Below, piece after piece: positions 43,660 to 56,150 of a stretch of DNA of 64,000 nucleotides. Source of the DNA: Zingiber officinale (taxonomy: Eukaryota; Streptophyta; Magnoliopsida; Zingiberales; Zingiberaceae). Below the pieces are notes generated by a model that was not told the DNA's origin, ran no database searches, and saw only the letters and a program-made list of their open reading frames with translations. The stretch is from contig NC_055991.1 in assembly GCF_018446385.1 (NCBI RefSeq), positions 73,784,123-73,848,122 on the forward strand, in the 5' to 3' direction. The position numbers and the translations under genes are program-made. The stretch's first letter is position 1, and each line of letters starts with the position of its first letter.

Positions 43660-46036
43660 TGTAACACCCATAAAATCTCTAGCAATTTTATATAATTTTT
43701 GCATGGTTAGAATGAGTTTTATGTGGGTTCCTTCTTAAAAAAAAAAAAAAAAAAAAAGAGAAAATAAAACCAAAAAGAGGCATGGCCAAGGTTTGAATCT
43801 TGAACCTTTTAGTAAGTGACAAGCTCTCTGTGATATGGGATAACCAAGAGCCCCAATAGGGATGCGCTGTTAGGAAGGAAAGAGAAATTATAGTTAAGGG
43901 TAGGGAGGGTGAAGGGACACCTTTCTCCCTTCACTTAGAATGAAAAGTTTATTTTCCCTTTCTTCCTTCACTTAGAATGAAAAGTTTATTTTCCCTTTCT
44001 CCCTTTCATTTAGAGTAAATGAAGTAAGGGAATGAAAATGTTGTTTTCCCTTTCTCCCTTCATTTAGAATAAATAGGAGTAAGGGAATGAAAAGTTATTT
44101 TTTTCTTCCTCCTCCTTCCTCCCTCCACCGAAACTAGCCTCCTTCTCCCCCATGTTCGGAATCAAGCCTAGGATTCCTTCCTAGGAAGTCTTCACAAGGA
44201 GTCCTTAAGGCCTAAGTCTTCTTACAAGCAAGATACACAAGGGGGAGTCCTAGAAGCGGAAGGTCTTCTGTTTCTCTCCACAAAGGGTATTCTCCTTGTG
44301 GTAAACCAAGCGAGAGGAGGTAAGTATTCCCCTCACCTGCAGTATAAGTGGTTTTCTTCGTTGTTTTTTTTATGTTGCTTAAAAACTAGGACCATGTCCC
44401 TTGAAGTTTCGGCCAAGAAGAAATAAAGGGATTAGGAAAGTTTAAACTCCAACTAGACTTGTTTATACTTTCTCTCATGATACCTAATATGTTATGTGAT
44501 GTTATTAAGATGCTATTCATAGTTGATGTTGCTTAAAACCTAGGATCATGCCCTTGTAAGTTGCGGCCAAGGGAACTACTAGAGCTAGAAGAGAACAACA
44601 CTCCAATCATGCTTACTAATGGTTCCCTATTATATGCTATGTGTTGGGTGAACCTTACGTTACTATGTTATGCTTATGCAAGGCTTATGTATTTTAAAAA
44701 CTAGGACCATGTCCCTTGAAGTTTCGGCCAAGAAGAAATAAAGGGATTAGGAAAGTTTAGACTCCAACTAGACTTGCTTACTAATGGTTCCCTATTATAT
44801 GTTATGTGTTGGGTGAACCTTATGTTACCATGTTATGCTTATGCAAGGCTTATGTATGATGAAAGGCCTAAGAGATGCTTTCCTATAAATTGGGACTAAG
44901 AGCACTCTTTATGATATGACAAGGAACATGATATGCTATTTTACTTTTGTATGGCTTGTACCGGACCCTAGCAAGGTCCAGGGGATGGGCTCCTACGTCT
45001 CCCCTAGGTTGAAGCACGGGCCTAGTTCCCTAGTAGGTTCGGGATTAACTACCTCGGATTTATTTAGGGATGCGCACAAATCATGTATGTGGTACAATGT
45101 CGGGCCCTCATATTGAGATTTATGTTTAAGTATTTATCTTGCATATATTATTTCATGCTATGCGATTATTATGCTTTAAGATGATGTACTCTTGTGATAT
45201 GCCTATATGTTGTCTAAATGAATAGGTCACTACTCTATGCTTAATTCATGATTTATGGCTTTCGTGAGTAGGAAAGGATCTTACTAAGCCTATGTGCTTA
45301 TAGTTTTATTTTTCCTTGTACTGCAGAAAAGGGTAAAGAATGACTAAACTAAAGGGAGCAGCAGGAGGGGCAAAGATGTGTGTGGCAGTGGCATGGTGGA
45401 ATAGATCTATTTTGTGTTTCAAGACTTATGCATGTTCTAAGTCTTGCATGTCAACTTGTTCTTTTACTTGATGCTTTTAATGGTTGCTACTTGATGTGAA
45501 ACTATACTATCTTTTGTTTCCATGAAACCTTGAAATGATAAGCACTTGTTTTAGTTAAAGAATTGTTAAGAACCTCCTTATCATGCTTGAAGTGTTAAGT
45601 GATGGACGACTAGGTACTTAGTTTATGCTTCGAACCCCATATTAATGTTCATACTTGTGTTTAGACTCCTATACTTCCATCATGTTAGTTATCATGAACT
45701 TTCATTAAAGAAGTACCAAGTACCCCTTTAGAGAACAATATACATGCTCAGTAGTTCATCCTCTCTTTATTAGTACGCTTTATGCTCTAGTTTTAAACAA
45801 TCATGTATCATGTTTCAAGAAATAGACACTAAACCAAGTTATATGCAAGAATGCTAAGCATGCTCACATGTGTTACATGTTTACATGCTTTAAGAGATTT
45901 ACATGTTTAAATGTTTGTTTCTCCATGTTTAATTTTAAATTCTTCCGCTGAAACGATTGTATATGCATGTATGTATGTTCGCGTAGCGCCGCCTCTCCTG
46001 CCCCCCTTTATAAGTAGGAGAAGGGCGGGCGTTACA
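43660..46036 (+). repeat. 5' LTR of element E (2377 bp)
   Basis: Starts TGTAACACCCATAAAATC, ends GGGCGTTACA. It contains about four tandem CCCTTTCTCCCTTCA(C/T)TTAG units (about 43905-44100) and repeated blocks of ACTAGGACCATGTCCCTTG ... GATTAGGAAAGTTTA (about 44385 and 44697). The single TTCAC at 44191-44195 is the unoccupied counterpart of the element D insertion site. Confidence 0.92.
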
Positions 46037-46039
46037 GGT

Positions 46040-46052
46040 TGGTATAAAAGCC
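46040..46052 (+). other. Primer binding site of element E (variant)
   Basis: TGGTATAAAAGCC, two mismatches from the initiator-Met site TGGTATCAGAGCC found in the other gypsy elements. Confidence 0.65.
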
Positions 46053-46168
46053 GGTTTGCCTTTTCACTACACACACATCAATCCTCCATCCTGCCGCTCC
46101 AAGTAAGAAATTCTATGCCTACTCTATTTCTTTTATGTATGATAAGGAATGCTTTTGTCTAAATATGC

Positions 46169-47449
46169 ATGAATGTAAGTAAGAATGATAATAATCTTAT
46201 GCTAGCCTTGTTGTCATTCATGAAGATAAGCATGGCTAGAAGACGCAATAACAGAGTCGATGAGACAGTACCCCCACCTGATCTGATGCATGTAGTTATT
46301 GAACTCCAGCGTCAGGTTACAGAACAGCAGCAAGTGATTACTGCTCTAATGAATCAGCAAGGAAACCCTACCACCCCACTAGTGAACCAGAATACGATGC
46401 CAGTCGTGCCTACAGCTACACCAGTACCACCGATAGGCCCTACCCCAGTAGTTCGACCAGAGGCTTACCTAATCCAGTGGCAGAGGCGGAAGCCGGAAAA
46501 TTTCTCCGATACTTGTGAACCATGGGACGCCCAGGCCTGGTTCAAGACTGTGGAAAGTATAGTAGAGCTACTGGACTGGCCTGAACATGAAAAGGTCAAG
46601 TGTGCATCGTTCTGCCTTTCTAGAGATGCCAGAATGTGGTGGGACAGGGTTAAAGCAAAGAGGCAAGTGAACCAAATGAGATGGACGGACTTCGAATCTG
46701 AATTTTTTGAAGAATTCTTCCATATACGGGTAACAAACAAGCATTACGACGAGTTCACCGAGTTCCGGTAAGGTGACCTATCAGTTAACGAAGCTGTGAA
46801 AAGATTCAACTGACTCGCGCGCCTATGCCCAGAGTTGGTCAGTACAGAAAGAGAAAGGGTCAGACTCATGCTGAAGATGCTCCGACCCAAAATAGCTCTG
46901 AATGTGGCCGGCGGGGTTAATAGACCGCAGACCACAGAAGAGCTGTTCAGCAGCACCCTGATCACCGAGCACTACTTGAACCATATTAATCAGCAAAAGA
47001 AGGCGCTGAGCGAGGGCAAGAGTCAAGCCCAGTTAGGAGGACAGAAACCTCAAAGCACCAAAGTTAGCTGGAAAGGAAATCACAATGGTAAGAGAAAGCA
47101 ATGGAACAACTCTAAGGGCGGTCCAACAAACAAACAACTCACGTACCCTCAGTGTACTACATGTGGAAAGAGGCATCCCGGGGTGTGCCACAAGGGCACA
47201 AATAGGTGCTTCAACTGTGGACTGGAAGGGCATAGAGCCAGAGACTGCCCTACCCAGGTTCAGACACCTCCTCAGCAGTATATCCAGAACAGGGGTGCTC
47301 CCCCACAGTTACACCAGATGCAAGTTGCAATAGAAGGTACTCAGATAAGCCAAGGGAGATTGGAAGCTCCGCCAGTTATGACAAATGCCAGGGTTTTCTC
47401 TCTCACCAAGGAAGATGTGGCGAATACTTCTACGGTTGTCACAGGTTAG
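46169..47449 (+). pseudogene. gag: Gag of element E
   Basis: A Gag frame with a likely start at MARRRNNRVDET (about 46230), preceded by an in-frame ATG at 46169. It has the Gag core (KPENFSDTCEPWDAQAWFKT, CASFCLSRDARMWWDRV) and a CCHC knuckle CFNCGLEGHRARDC at about 47210-47250. TAA at 46769-46771 and TGA at 46811-46813 interrupt it. The tail ends at TAG 47447. Confidence 0.9.
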
Positions 47450-47916
47450 ATATTTATTTCTGTCAGCATGCTACTGTATTATTTGATACTGGGGCAACGC
47501 ATTCGTTCGTCTCTACGCCTTTCACAAAGAAGATAGACATGCCACCACAAGCTTTAGATTGCAAGTTCTTAACGACCCTGCCCTCAGGAGAAGTAATGAC
47601 ATCTACTCATATGCTGCGAGCCGCACCCATCAGAATCACAGACAGAGAACTCTATTGTGATCTGATAGTGCTCGACATGCAGGATTATGATCTTATATTA
47701 GGCATGGATTTCCTGAGCAAGTACGATGCTTCGATCAAGTGCCGTAAAAGAAAAGTGGTCTTCCGGCCAGAGGCAGAACCGATGTTTGAATTTATTGGAG
47801 AGCCAAGGAAAGGAACTAAGAAATTCTTATCAGCCTTAAGGGCACAAAAGATGTTAGACAACGGATGTACTGGGTTTCTAGCACATGTGGTCGATACAAG
47901 TCAAGCAGAGGACTAG
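47450..47916 (+). pseudogene. Protease of element E
   Basis: Active site LFDTGATHSFVS with Asp at 47485-47487, then LYCDLIVLDMQDYDLILGMD. It is in a different frame from the Gag tail, so a frameshift lies near 47450. TAG ends it at 47914-47916. Confidence 0.88.
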
Positions 47917-49500
47917 AAGCTGGAAGATGTCAGATTTGTATGCAACTACCCAGGGGTATTCCCCGATGAACTACCAGGGTTAGCCCCCGATAGAGAAATT
48001 GAATTCGAGATCAAATTAATTCCTGGTACTAAACTGATCTCTAAAGCACCTTACCGTATGGCGCCGGCTGAATTGAAGGAACTTCAGGGACAGCTATGGG
48101 AGTTACTCGACAAGGGACTTATCCGCCTTAGTCACTCTTCATGGGGAGCTCCAGTACTGTTTGTGAAGAAGAAAGATGGGTATATGCGAATGTGCATAGA
48201 CTACCGAGCGCTAAATAAGGTCACGATCAAGAACAAGTACCCTCTACCACGGATTGATGACCTGTTTGACCAGTTAAAAGGTGCCACCATCTTCTCTAAG
48301 ATCGACCTGAGGTCGGGCTATCATCAAGTAAAAGTGAAACAGGATGATATACCGAAGACGACTTTCCGAACAAGATACGGACACTATGAGTTCGTAGTTA
48401 TGCCTTTCGGAGTGACGAATGCTCCCGCGATGTTTATGGACCTGATGAATCGGGTATTCTCGGCCTTCCTCGACAAATTTGTGATCGTCTTCATCGATGA
48501 TATCCTCATCTATTCGAGAACCCAAATAGAGCATGCCGAACACCTGAACATGGTATTACAGATTCTTCAGGAAAGGCAATTGTATGCGAAATTCTCCAAA
48601 TGCGAGTTCTAGCTAGATCGAATATCATTTTTGGGGTCATATTATCTCCAAGGACGGAGTAATGGTAGACCCAATAAAGATTGAAGCTGTGAGTAACTAG
48701 AACCGGCCAAAGAATGCCAGTGAAATTAAAAGTTTTCTCGGGCTAGCAGACTATTACAGGAAGTTTGTAGAGGGCTTCTCTAGAATTGCAGCCCCTATGG
48801 CAGTTCTCACCAGGAAGAACAAGAAGTAAGAATGGGCAGATGACTGCGAGAAGAGTTTCATAGAATTGAAAAGGAGACTGACCAGTGCTCCAATCCTCAC
48901 TCTTCCAGAAAGTAACAAAAGTTTCGATATGTATAGCGACGCTTCCAGGTTAGGACTCGGAGCTGTACTCATGCAGAACGACAAGGTCATTGCCTACGCC
49001 TCTAGGCAACTCAAGGAACATGAAAGAAATTATTCCACTTACAATCTAGAGCTAGCAGTCGTGGTCTTTGCTCTCAAAATATGGAGGTATTATCTATATG
49101 GAGCTCAGTGTAAGATTTATACGGATCACCAGAGTCTGAAATACTTCTTCACACAGAAAGACCTAAACATGAGACAACGCAGATAGCTCAAGTTAGTCAA
49201 GGACTATGACTGCGAGATCTCCTACCATCCGGGAAAAGCGAACAAAGTGGCCGATGCACTCAGCAGGAAGTCCTGTGCCACCTTGATGTCGCTATCGGTA
49301 TTGTCCCAACCCCTAGAAAGGGAAATTATGTATTACGGGGTCGAAATCATTTCCGGACAGCTTTCTACCATGACGATAGCACCGACGTTGTTCGACGATA
49401 TATTAGAAATGCAAGCCCGTGACCCAAGCATCCAAAGGATCAAGCAAGAGGTTGTAGAAGGAAAGAATGATGGATTTCGTCACTGACAGTGGAATACTAT
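47917..49500 (+). pseudogene. Reverse transcriptase and RNase H of element E
   Basis: [22 protein letters not shown], then open frame 48058-48612 with [20 protein letters not shown] and FIDDILIYS (about 48490). TAG at 48610-48612, more stops around 48700-48830, then RNase H at 48866-49186 ([23 protein letters not shown]), and another TAG at 49184. The end of RNase H ([19 protein letters not shown]) follows to 49486. Confidence 0.9.
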
Positions 49501-49553
49501 ACCTCAGAGATCGCTTATGTATTCCTGATGACCCAGAGTTATGAAAGAAGATA

Positions 49554-50813
49554 TTGGAGGAGGCTCACGGAACAGCTTATGCGATGCATCCTGGATCTAC
49601 CAAGATGTACCAATACTTGAAAGGGAAGTTCTGGTGGTTTGGTTTGAAAAGAGATGTAGCTCGGTATGTCAGTACCTGCCTGACCTGCCAGAGGGTTAAA
49701 GCAGAACACCAGAGACCTGGAGGGTTACTGCAGCCAATTCAAATTTCAGAATGGAAATGGAAAGATATTTCTATGGATTTCATCTCAAGATTAACTAAAA
49801 CGACGAACGGATATGATGCTATATGGGTAATCGTGGACAGATTGACAAAGTCTGCCCACTTCTTAGCAATCAAGATGACTTACTCGATTGAGCAATTGAC
49901 TCAATTATATGCTAAGGAAATTATCAGATTACATGGGATTCCTAAGACCATCATTTCTGATAGAGATGATCGCTTTATTTCACATTTCTGGGAATGTATT
50001 CAGAAGGCCCTTGGCACGAAGCTATTATTCAGTACTGCCTTCCATCCTCAGATCGACGGACAAATAGAAAGGGTGAACCAAGTGCTGGAAGATATGTTAC
50101 GAGCTTGCGCCTTAGATTTCAAGGGGAGCTGGTGCCGATATCTATGCTTAGCGGAATTCTCCTACAATAATAGCTACCAAGCTACTATTGGAATGACGCC
50201 ATATGAGGCTCTATACGGGAGGAAATGTAGGTCTCCTATATGCTGGTACGAAGGTGGTGAAAAGAAGGAGATGGGACTCCAAACAGATTTCATTGACGAC
50301 TCCCGAGCTATACAGAACATCCGCCAAAGAATAGAAACTACTCAGAGCCGGCAAAAGAACTATGCGGATATGCGGCGTAGGCCATTGGAATTCAGTGTCG
50401 GGGATTCGGTATTTCTCAAAGTAGCTCCTATGAAAGGAGTGATGAGATTCAGAAAGAAGGGTAAGCTAAGTCCGTACTATGTGGGACCGTATCAGATCTT
50501 GAAAAGACTCGGCAAGGTAGCTTACGAGCTAGAGCTGCCTCAGGAGATGTCGGCTATCCACAACGTGTTCCATGTTTCAATGCTCAAGAAATGTATTCCC
50601 AGTACAAACCAAGTGATCGAGCCACAGACAGTGCAAGTTCAAGAGGACCTGAGTTATGAAAATCGACCTATTCAGATACTAGATCGAGAAGTCAAAAGAC
50701 TAAGGAACAAAGAGGTGCCTTTAGTAAAGGTCCTGTGGCAAAGTCAACGGTTCGAAGACGCCACCTGGGAACGTGAGGACGATATGAAACGAAAATACCC
50801 AGAGCTATTCTAA
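49554..50813 (+). CDS. Integrase with chromodomain of element E (open frame)
   Basis: 419 codons without a stop. HHCC zinc domain (EAHGTAYAMHPGSTKMY ... CLTCQRVKAEH), catalytic core with Asp in ISMDF, Asp in IISDRDDRF and Glu in DGQIERVNQVL, then the GPY region (YVGPYQILKRLGKVAYELEL) and a C-terminal chromodomain-like end (PLVKVLWQSQRFEDATWERE). Integrase inserts the cDNA; the chromodomain is thought to direct insertion to heterochromatin. Polyprotein reading from upstream is blocked by stops, so it is probably not expressed. Confidence 0.9.
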   Translation: MEEAHGTAYAMHPGSTKMYQYLKGKFWWFGLKRDVARYVSTCLTCQRVKAEHQRPGGLLQPIQISEWKWKDISMDFISRLTKTTNGYDAIWVIVDRLTKSAHFLAIKMTYSIEQLTQLYAKEIIRLHGIPKTIISDRDDRFISHFWECIQKALGTKLLFSTAFHPQIDGQIERVNQVLEDMLRACALDFKGSWCRYLCLAEFSYNNSYQATIGMTPYEALYGRKCRSPICWYEGGEKKEMGLQTDFIDDSRAIQNIRQRIETTQSRQKNYADMRRRPLEFSVGDSVFLKVAPMKGVMRFRKKGKLSPYYVGPYQILKRLGKVAYELELPQEMSAIHNVFHVSMLKKCIPSTNQVIEPQTVQVQEDLSYENRPIQILDREVKRLRNKEVPLVKVLWQSQRFEDATWEREDDMKRKYPELF

Positions 50814-50837
50814 GTTCGAGGACGAACTTTTTATAAG

Positions 50838-50848
50838 GTATGGGGGAT
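50838..50848 (+). other. Polypurine tract of element E
   Basis: GTATGGGGGAT just before the 3' LTR at 50849, partly purine-rich; weaker than in A, C and D. Confidence 0.55.
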
Positions 50849-51383
50849 TGTAACACCCATAAAATCTCTAGCAATTTTATATAATTTTTGCATGGTTAGA
50901 ATGAGTTTTATGTGGGTTCCTTCTTCAAAAAAAAAAAAAAAGAAGAGAGAAAATAGAACCAAAAAGAGGCATGGCCAAGGTTCGAACCTTGAACCTTTTA
51001 GTAAGTGACAAGCTCTCTGTGATATGGGATAACTAGTAGCCCCAACAGGGGTGCGCTGCTAGGAAGGAAAGGGAAATTGTAGTTAAGGGTAGGGAGGGTG
51101 AAGGGACACATTTCTCCCTTCACTTAGAATGAAAAGTTTATTTTCCCTTTCTCCCTTCACTTAGAATGAAAAGTTTATTTTCCCTTTCTCCCTTCATTTA
51201 GAGTAAATGAAGTAAGGGAATGAAAAGGTTGTTTTCCCTTTCTCCCTTCATTTAGAATAAATAGGAGTAAGAGAATGAAAAGTTATTTTTATATTCCTCC
51301 TCCTTCCTCCCTCCACCGAAACTAGCCTCCTTCTCCCCCATGTTCGAAATCAAGCCTAGGATTCCTTCCTAGGAGGTCTTCAC
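50849..51383 (+). repeat. 3' LTR of element E, first part
   Basis: Matches 43660-44195 and stops at TTCAC (51379-51383), where element D is inserted. Confidence 0.93.
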
Positions 51384-54133
51384 TGTAAAATACCGGAAAT
51401 AGGCGAATATGAATAAGGGAATTTTTCTGCAATTTTTGGACATTTTTCGGGAATTTTCCGTAGTTCGTACGGACGAATTAACGGGGATAAAAACGGGGCC
51501 CGGAAAAGCCTGTTTAGGCTACCCCATTTAAATGAGGAAAAGTTGAATTTCTAAATTCCTTTTTCTTTATTTATTTTTCTTTTCTTTTCTTTGTGTCGCC
51601 GTTCACTCCTTCCCCCTCGCGAACCCGAGCCCTAACCGCCGCCCTCTCCCTCGCGATTAAAGCCTCACCGACCCTTCCTCTTTTCCTTCTTTGTCATCGA
51701 GCGATTCTCCAGCAGCCACATCTTCTTCCTTCTTCCTCCCTGAAGTCTGCCCAAGCGCCGGCGAGCGCTAGCCACTGCTGGTCAAGCCGTCGGCTGTGCC
51801 CTAGTGTCCTTGTTGACGGCACCGACGCCCATAGAAGTTTCCTCTCCTCTGCCGACAGCCGCCCTCACGGAGTGATCCCGACGCCGCCGTCTTGGCCGAG
51901 CAGCAGTGTCGCTGGCTACTCCTCCGAGGAGTGCCCTAGGTGCCGACGCCGCACCTCTCTTCCTCTTCTCCTTTCGGCATCTGAGCCCTAGTAGCGGCCG
52001 ACTCTCTGTGCCAGCACCCGAGCCCCAGTGCCGTTGCTGTGCCCTAGCGAGCCCGACGCCACTCCTTGCCACTGCCGCTGCACACTTTGCCCCAGTGCCG
52101 AACCGACCCTTTCTTCTGCCCTAGCCGAGCCTCACATTGGCGTGAGTTGCTGCCCTGGATTCTACCGAGCTTTGGCTTTAGGGTAAGCTGTTGGTTTAGA
52201 ACTGTGGAGGTAAGGTTAGGGTTTAATTCACAGAGGTGGATGTATTGACTACAAATTTTGGGTGTTTGATGTGTAGGTCAGTGGCTCACTCTAGCTACGA
52301 CCACGGTTCCAGAAACAGGTGTTCCATCGACAAATTAACGACGAAGAATACGAATTTGGGTGAGTTTGGATTGAGGTAAATGCATTGTTGCGCGTATAAT
52401 TGATTTAGGTTTGAATTATTAATCTAATGGGTTGATTAGGGATTAGATAACTAACCCTAATTAACCGTTGGGTTTAATTAAGGTAGGTTGAGGGTTTATG
52501 ACTAGGGTTTTATCCTAAATTGGTCCTAGGGATTTTATTTAGCTGTTCATATGAAGTTAGCTAAATAAAATATAATTGTATTGGTGACACAGGACTTTGA
52601 CGCGAGACGAGTATCTTGACGTCGGACTTGGACGATTGGATTTTTCCTATTGGAGGCGGGTACTTTTGACTTATTGTCTTTGATATGCTTAGTAATTAAA
52701 TTAACAAGATGCATTAATTGTGTTTCTTACTTGTTTCGGTTAATCACTGCCCAATACATGCTACCTGTTGATTGATTGTTTGTTTACATCTTGTATGGAT
52801 ATGTACCTGATTCCACATGCTCATGGGTAGTGATATAACCATATTTTACCATGTCAGGACCTAGGTTTGATACCTTATATGATCAGATACCTTGATATGA
52901 TTCATTCGCTTTGGTGCACATTATGATATGTCCAGAGATTGGTTTAGTATATTACCATGTTTAGTGACATGCACCATTCGCATGATTGCATGCTGAGTGA
53001 TTGATTGCTCCTTTATTGTCGAGCACTTTGCCAGTTTCATCACTGTTCGGTGCTCCGTTGTGACGCTCATGGGTAGCGGGACACAGCGTGGTAGCACGTC
53101 AGTTTGGCTCTTCCGGTGCTCCGTTGGTCCGCTCATGGGTAGTGTGACGCAGCGTGTAGCACGTTAGAGATCCGGGAGATGAGAGCATGGCGCTCCCTCA
53201 TTTATGATTTGGGGTAGGAGTATGTATGTACTCCGACAGCATCCCGTCGACTCGATCACTCATCAGGAGTAGTGTTGCAGAGTGCACGGTTGTCACAACC
53301 CTACCCACTTGGTCCCACTTTTGTTGTGAGTTGGTTGACTGACGTCAGGGGTGACCATGACATTGGCATCATATGCATGATGCATTTATTGTTTGTGATT
53401 GTGTTTGCTGCATTTATATGCTGCATATTATTTGGATACCTATGTTTGACATGCATACAGGTCTTCTATACCTTTCGGACTGTTTGTCCTTATACCGGGT
53501 CCTGGTTAGTACAGATTCTCTCCTGTCTTCTTCGGTTTGCATTTACCTTTATCTTTATCAGGAGACTGTACGCATGATTAGTGCTAGGTGTTATTTCTTT
53601 ACTTTGCATATCAATTGTACCTGCTGAGTGTTGGACTCACCCCGCCTCCATTGTTGATATTTTCAGGTTGATGCTGTCTGGAGGGAGTTCCAGTCGCTAG
53701 TCCCCACTGCACGTAGTGCTAGATCCCCTGCAGACCTCGAGGATTGATTGACTTTTGAGTTTTCTTCTCGTTTGTCTATGTTTAGACTTGATTTGTTTGA
53801 TACTTGGACGTTGTATTTATTATTGTGATGTCGATGGATTTTATTTGGTCTTATTCTACTACATGCCTGCCGGGTCGGCATAAGAGGTGAGTTTCGTCGG
53901 ATTTGAGTTTTACGAGTGTAGTTGAGTAGGGTGGTTTTCGAGTCAGAGTATTACTGCTTTGTTTGATTATATATAACTGCGTGGATGTTTGTGTGGTTGT
54001 GTTATATTTATTGTTATTATTCCAGCCGCATGTGGCTGAGGTATGGAGATATGTAGAAAGTTTCAGATTGTCCGCCGTACAGGGGAGATGCTGCCGAAAT
54101 TTCTTCGGACGGGGACTCCTCTGGGGCGTGACA
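51384..54133 (+). repeat. 5' LTR of element D (2750 bp)
   Basis: TGTAAAATACCGG...GGGGCGTGACA. A Ser/Pro/Ala-rich open frame (51593-51991) lies in its GC-rich part and is repeated in the other LTR; I do not call it a gene. It lacks about 20 bases near 53170 (CCTCCCCGTCACAGTGTA region) that the 3' LTR retains. Confidence 0.94.
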
Positions 54134-54139
54134 ATTTAG

Positions 54140-54152
54140 TGGTATCAGAGCG
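54140..54152 (+). other. Primer binding site of element D
   Basis: TGGTATCAGAGCG, six bases after the LTR. Initiator methionine tRNA type. A similar TGGTATTAGAGCG recurs about 70 bases downstream. Confidence 0.88.
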
Positions 54153-54610
54153 AAGTTTACGATACTTGCTATGTGTTCTGGATTTTCGGGATTTATCTGA
54201 TACCAATTTATTTGGTATTAGAGCGCCAGAGTTCGGCGACGCTTGTTGGATTTCCGTGTGTTGGATTTTCGAGATTGGGCTGATACCAATTTATTTGGTA
54301 TCGGTGCGGGTTATGATACTTGCTTTTGGTGTTCTGGAGATTTATCTGTTACCTATTTTGGTATTCTGGATATTTGGTTTAGCCAGGTTTGCGAGTCAAA
54401 CTGGGCATTTGCGAATTTTCGATATGGTTATGTTTCGGATCTCCGTTTCAGATTTATTTGGATTTCCGGCGATGTTTCTCGTTAGGAATTTTGAGGTCAA
54501 AAGTTGGGGACTAGACAGCGACAGAACATCTCCAGACAGCAATTAGGTATGATGTCATTTTGGTAATTGTTTATACCTGTAGTAATATCTGTAATTTAAA
54601 TTTAACAGAT

Positions 54611-56150
54611 ATGAGACGATCTACTCGTATTGCTGCGAGACGTGGTGCTGGACGACCACGTGCGAGGACCACGGGATCTCTGGATATGCCAGAGATGCCC
54701 ACTGTTAGTGAGCCTGTCAGTCAGGGACAGACTCAGCATGCTGCGGGCACGTTGGGCTCTCAGACCCTGACGACTCCTATAGAGGTACCTACTTTGGTGT
54801 GCCGAGCGCACCTATTCCTACTGTAGTTCCGGTACCATCAGGGGTACCATTGTCGTACCCGACATCTACTCCAGCGCAGCCTACTGCGTATTCAGTACCA
54901 CCGCCACCTGGACCTACAGCGTACCCGAGACCAGTGGCACCTGTACCCCCACTGCCTACAGTAGCAGCAGCTGCACCATATCCGGTACCATTACCTACCG
55001 TACCTCCTGCTGCGGCCACTTATGTTCACCCGGCAGTACCACCGACGGCTTATGCTCCAGTTTATACAGCAGCACCGGGAGTTCCTCCTCCGGTTTATTC
55101 CGCGGTACCACCGTAGTATCAGCTCCAGTGTTTCCGCCAGTTCCTGCAGCCGTCCCGACACAGCTCACTGATATTGTCGCTGCACGAGCTAGGATTCCAG
55201 TATTGGCTGAGTCGATGAAGACTCGATTCACTCTTTTTCGAGGAGATCTCGATCCGAGTATGGCTCTGTCCTAGATAGAGATTATGGAGCAGACTTTCTT
55301 TTATATGGCTTGCTCCGAGTGGGAGAAAGCAGAGCTGGCTGCCTACCATTTACGGGATGAAGCTAATGCTTGGTGGATTACTCAGCGTTCTATTATTGGT
55401 GAGCGCAACGTCACGTGGACCAGGTTCTGAGAGGCTTTTGAGAGCCGCTTCTTTCCACTGTCTTATCAGATGGCTCGCCGACAGGATTTTATGAGTCTGA
55501 GGCAGAACAACCGCTCAGTGACCGAGTATAATACTGAATTCAACCAGTTGGCTAAGTTTTGTCCAGAGTTAGTTGCGGAGGACAGAACTCGCAGGATGCA
55601 GTCTATACAGGGACTTGATCCTTATCTGCAAGTACGGCTTGCCGGTTTAGGGATCACATCTTACTCAGATGCACTGGATCGAGCTTTGATGATGGAGTTA
55701 GCTCAGCAGACAGCATATCCGGACAGGAAGAGGAAGCATACGGGTCAGACATCAGGGCAGATCCAGCGGACACAGGCGACAGGACAACATCAGAGTAGTT
55801 ACAGACGGTCAGGTCAGAGTTCTTCTGGGGTATCTCGTAGGCCTCAGAAGTCAGGACAGTCTTCCTCAGGACGTTTCCGGTCTCCTCAGCAGAAGCGATA
55901 TACAGTGTTTCCGATGTGGGTCCAGAGACCACATCACTTCAGCCTGCACTCTAGGACAGTCAGTTTGCTTTTATTGCAAACTACCTGGGCACCAGAGCCG
56001 AGATTGTCAGCTGAAGGCTCAGCACACAGCTTCCGGAGGGTTTGGTCAGAGGGGACAGTCTAGTCAGTCAGGGGCTCGACGAGGAGGGCGGAGATTCTCA
56101 CCCTCACAGCGTCAGCAGGGAGCAGCTCCCTCAGCAGCAGCATTTGGCAT
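54611..56150 (+). pseudogene. gag: Gag of element D, several breaks
   Basis: Starts MRRSTRIAARRGAGRPRART; a frameshift near 54800 leads to a Pro/Ala/Val/Tyr-rich stretch (to 55116), then another frame with the Gag core (HLRDEANAWW, then from 55470 SLRQNNRSVTEYNTEFNQLA, FCPEL). TAG near 55274 and TGA near 55428 interrupt the core. A CCHC knuckle CFYCKLPGHQSRDC (about 55962-56005) is in a shifted frame. Element C lost the middle of this gene altogether. Confidence 0.88.

Noticed and set aside
44916..45116. 66-codon frame repeated at 63562-63762
   Set aside because: It lies in both LTRs of element E and has no recognisable domain or known LTR gene counterpart.
51593..51991. 132-codon frame with a second copy at 60135-60482
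   Set aside because: Located in the LTR of element D; Ser/Pro/Ala-rich, with an antisense frame open as well, and it differs in length between the two LTRs.
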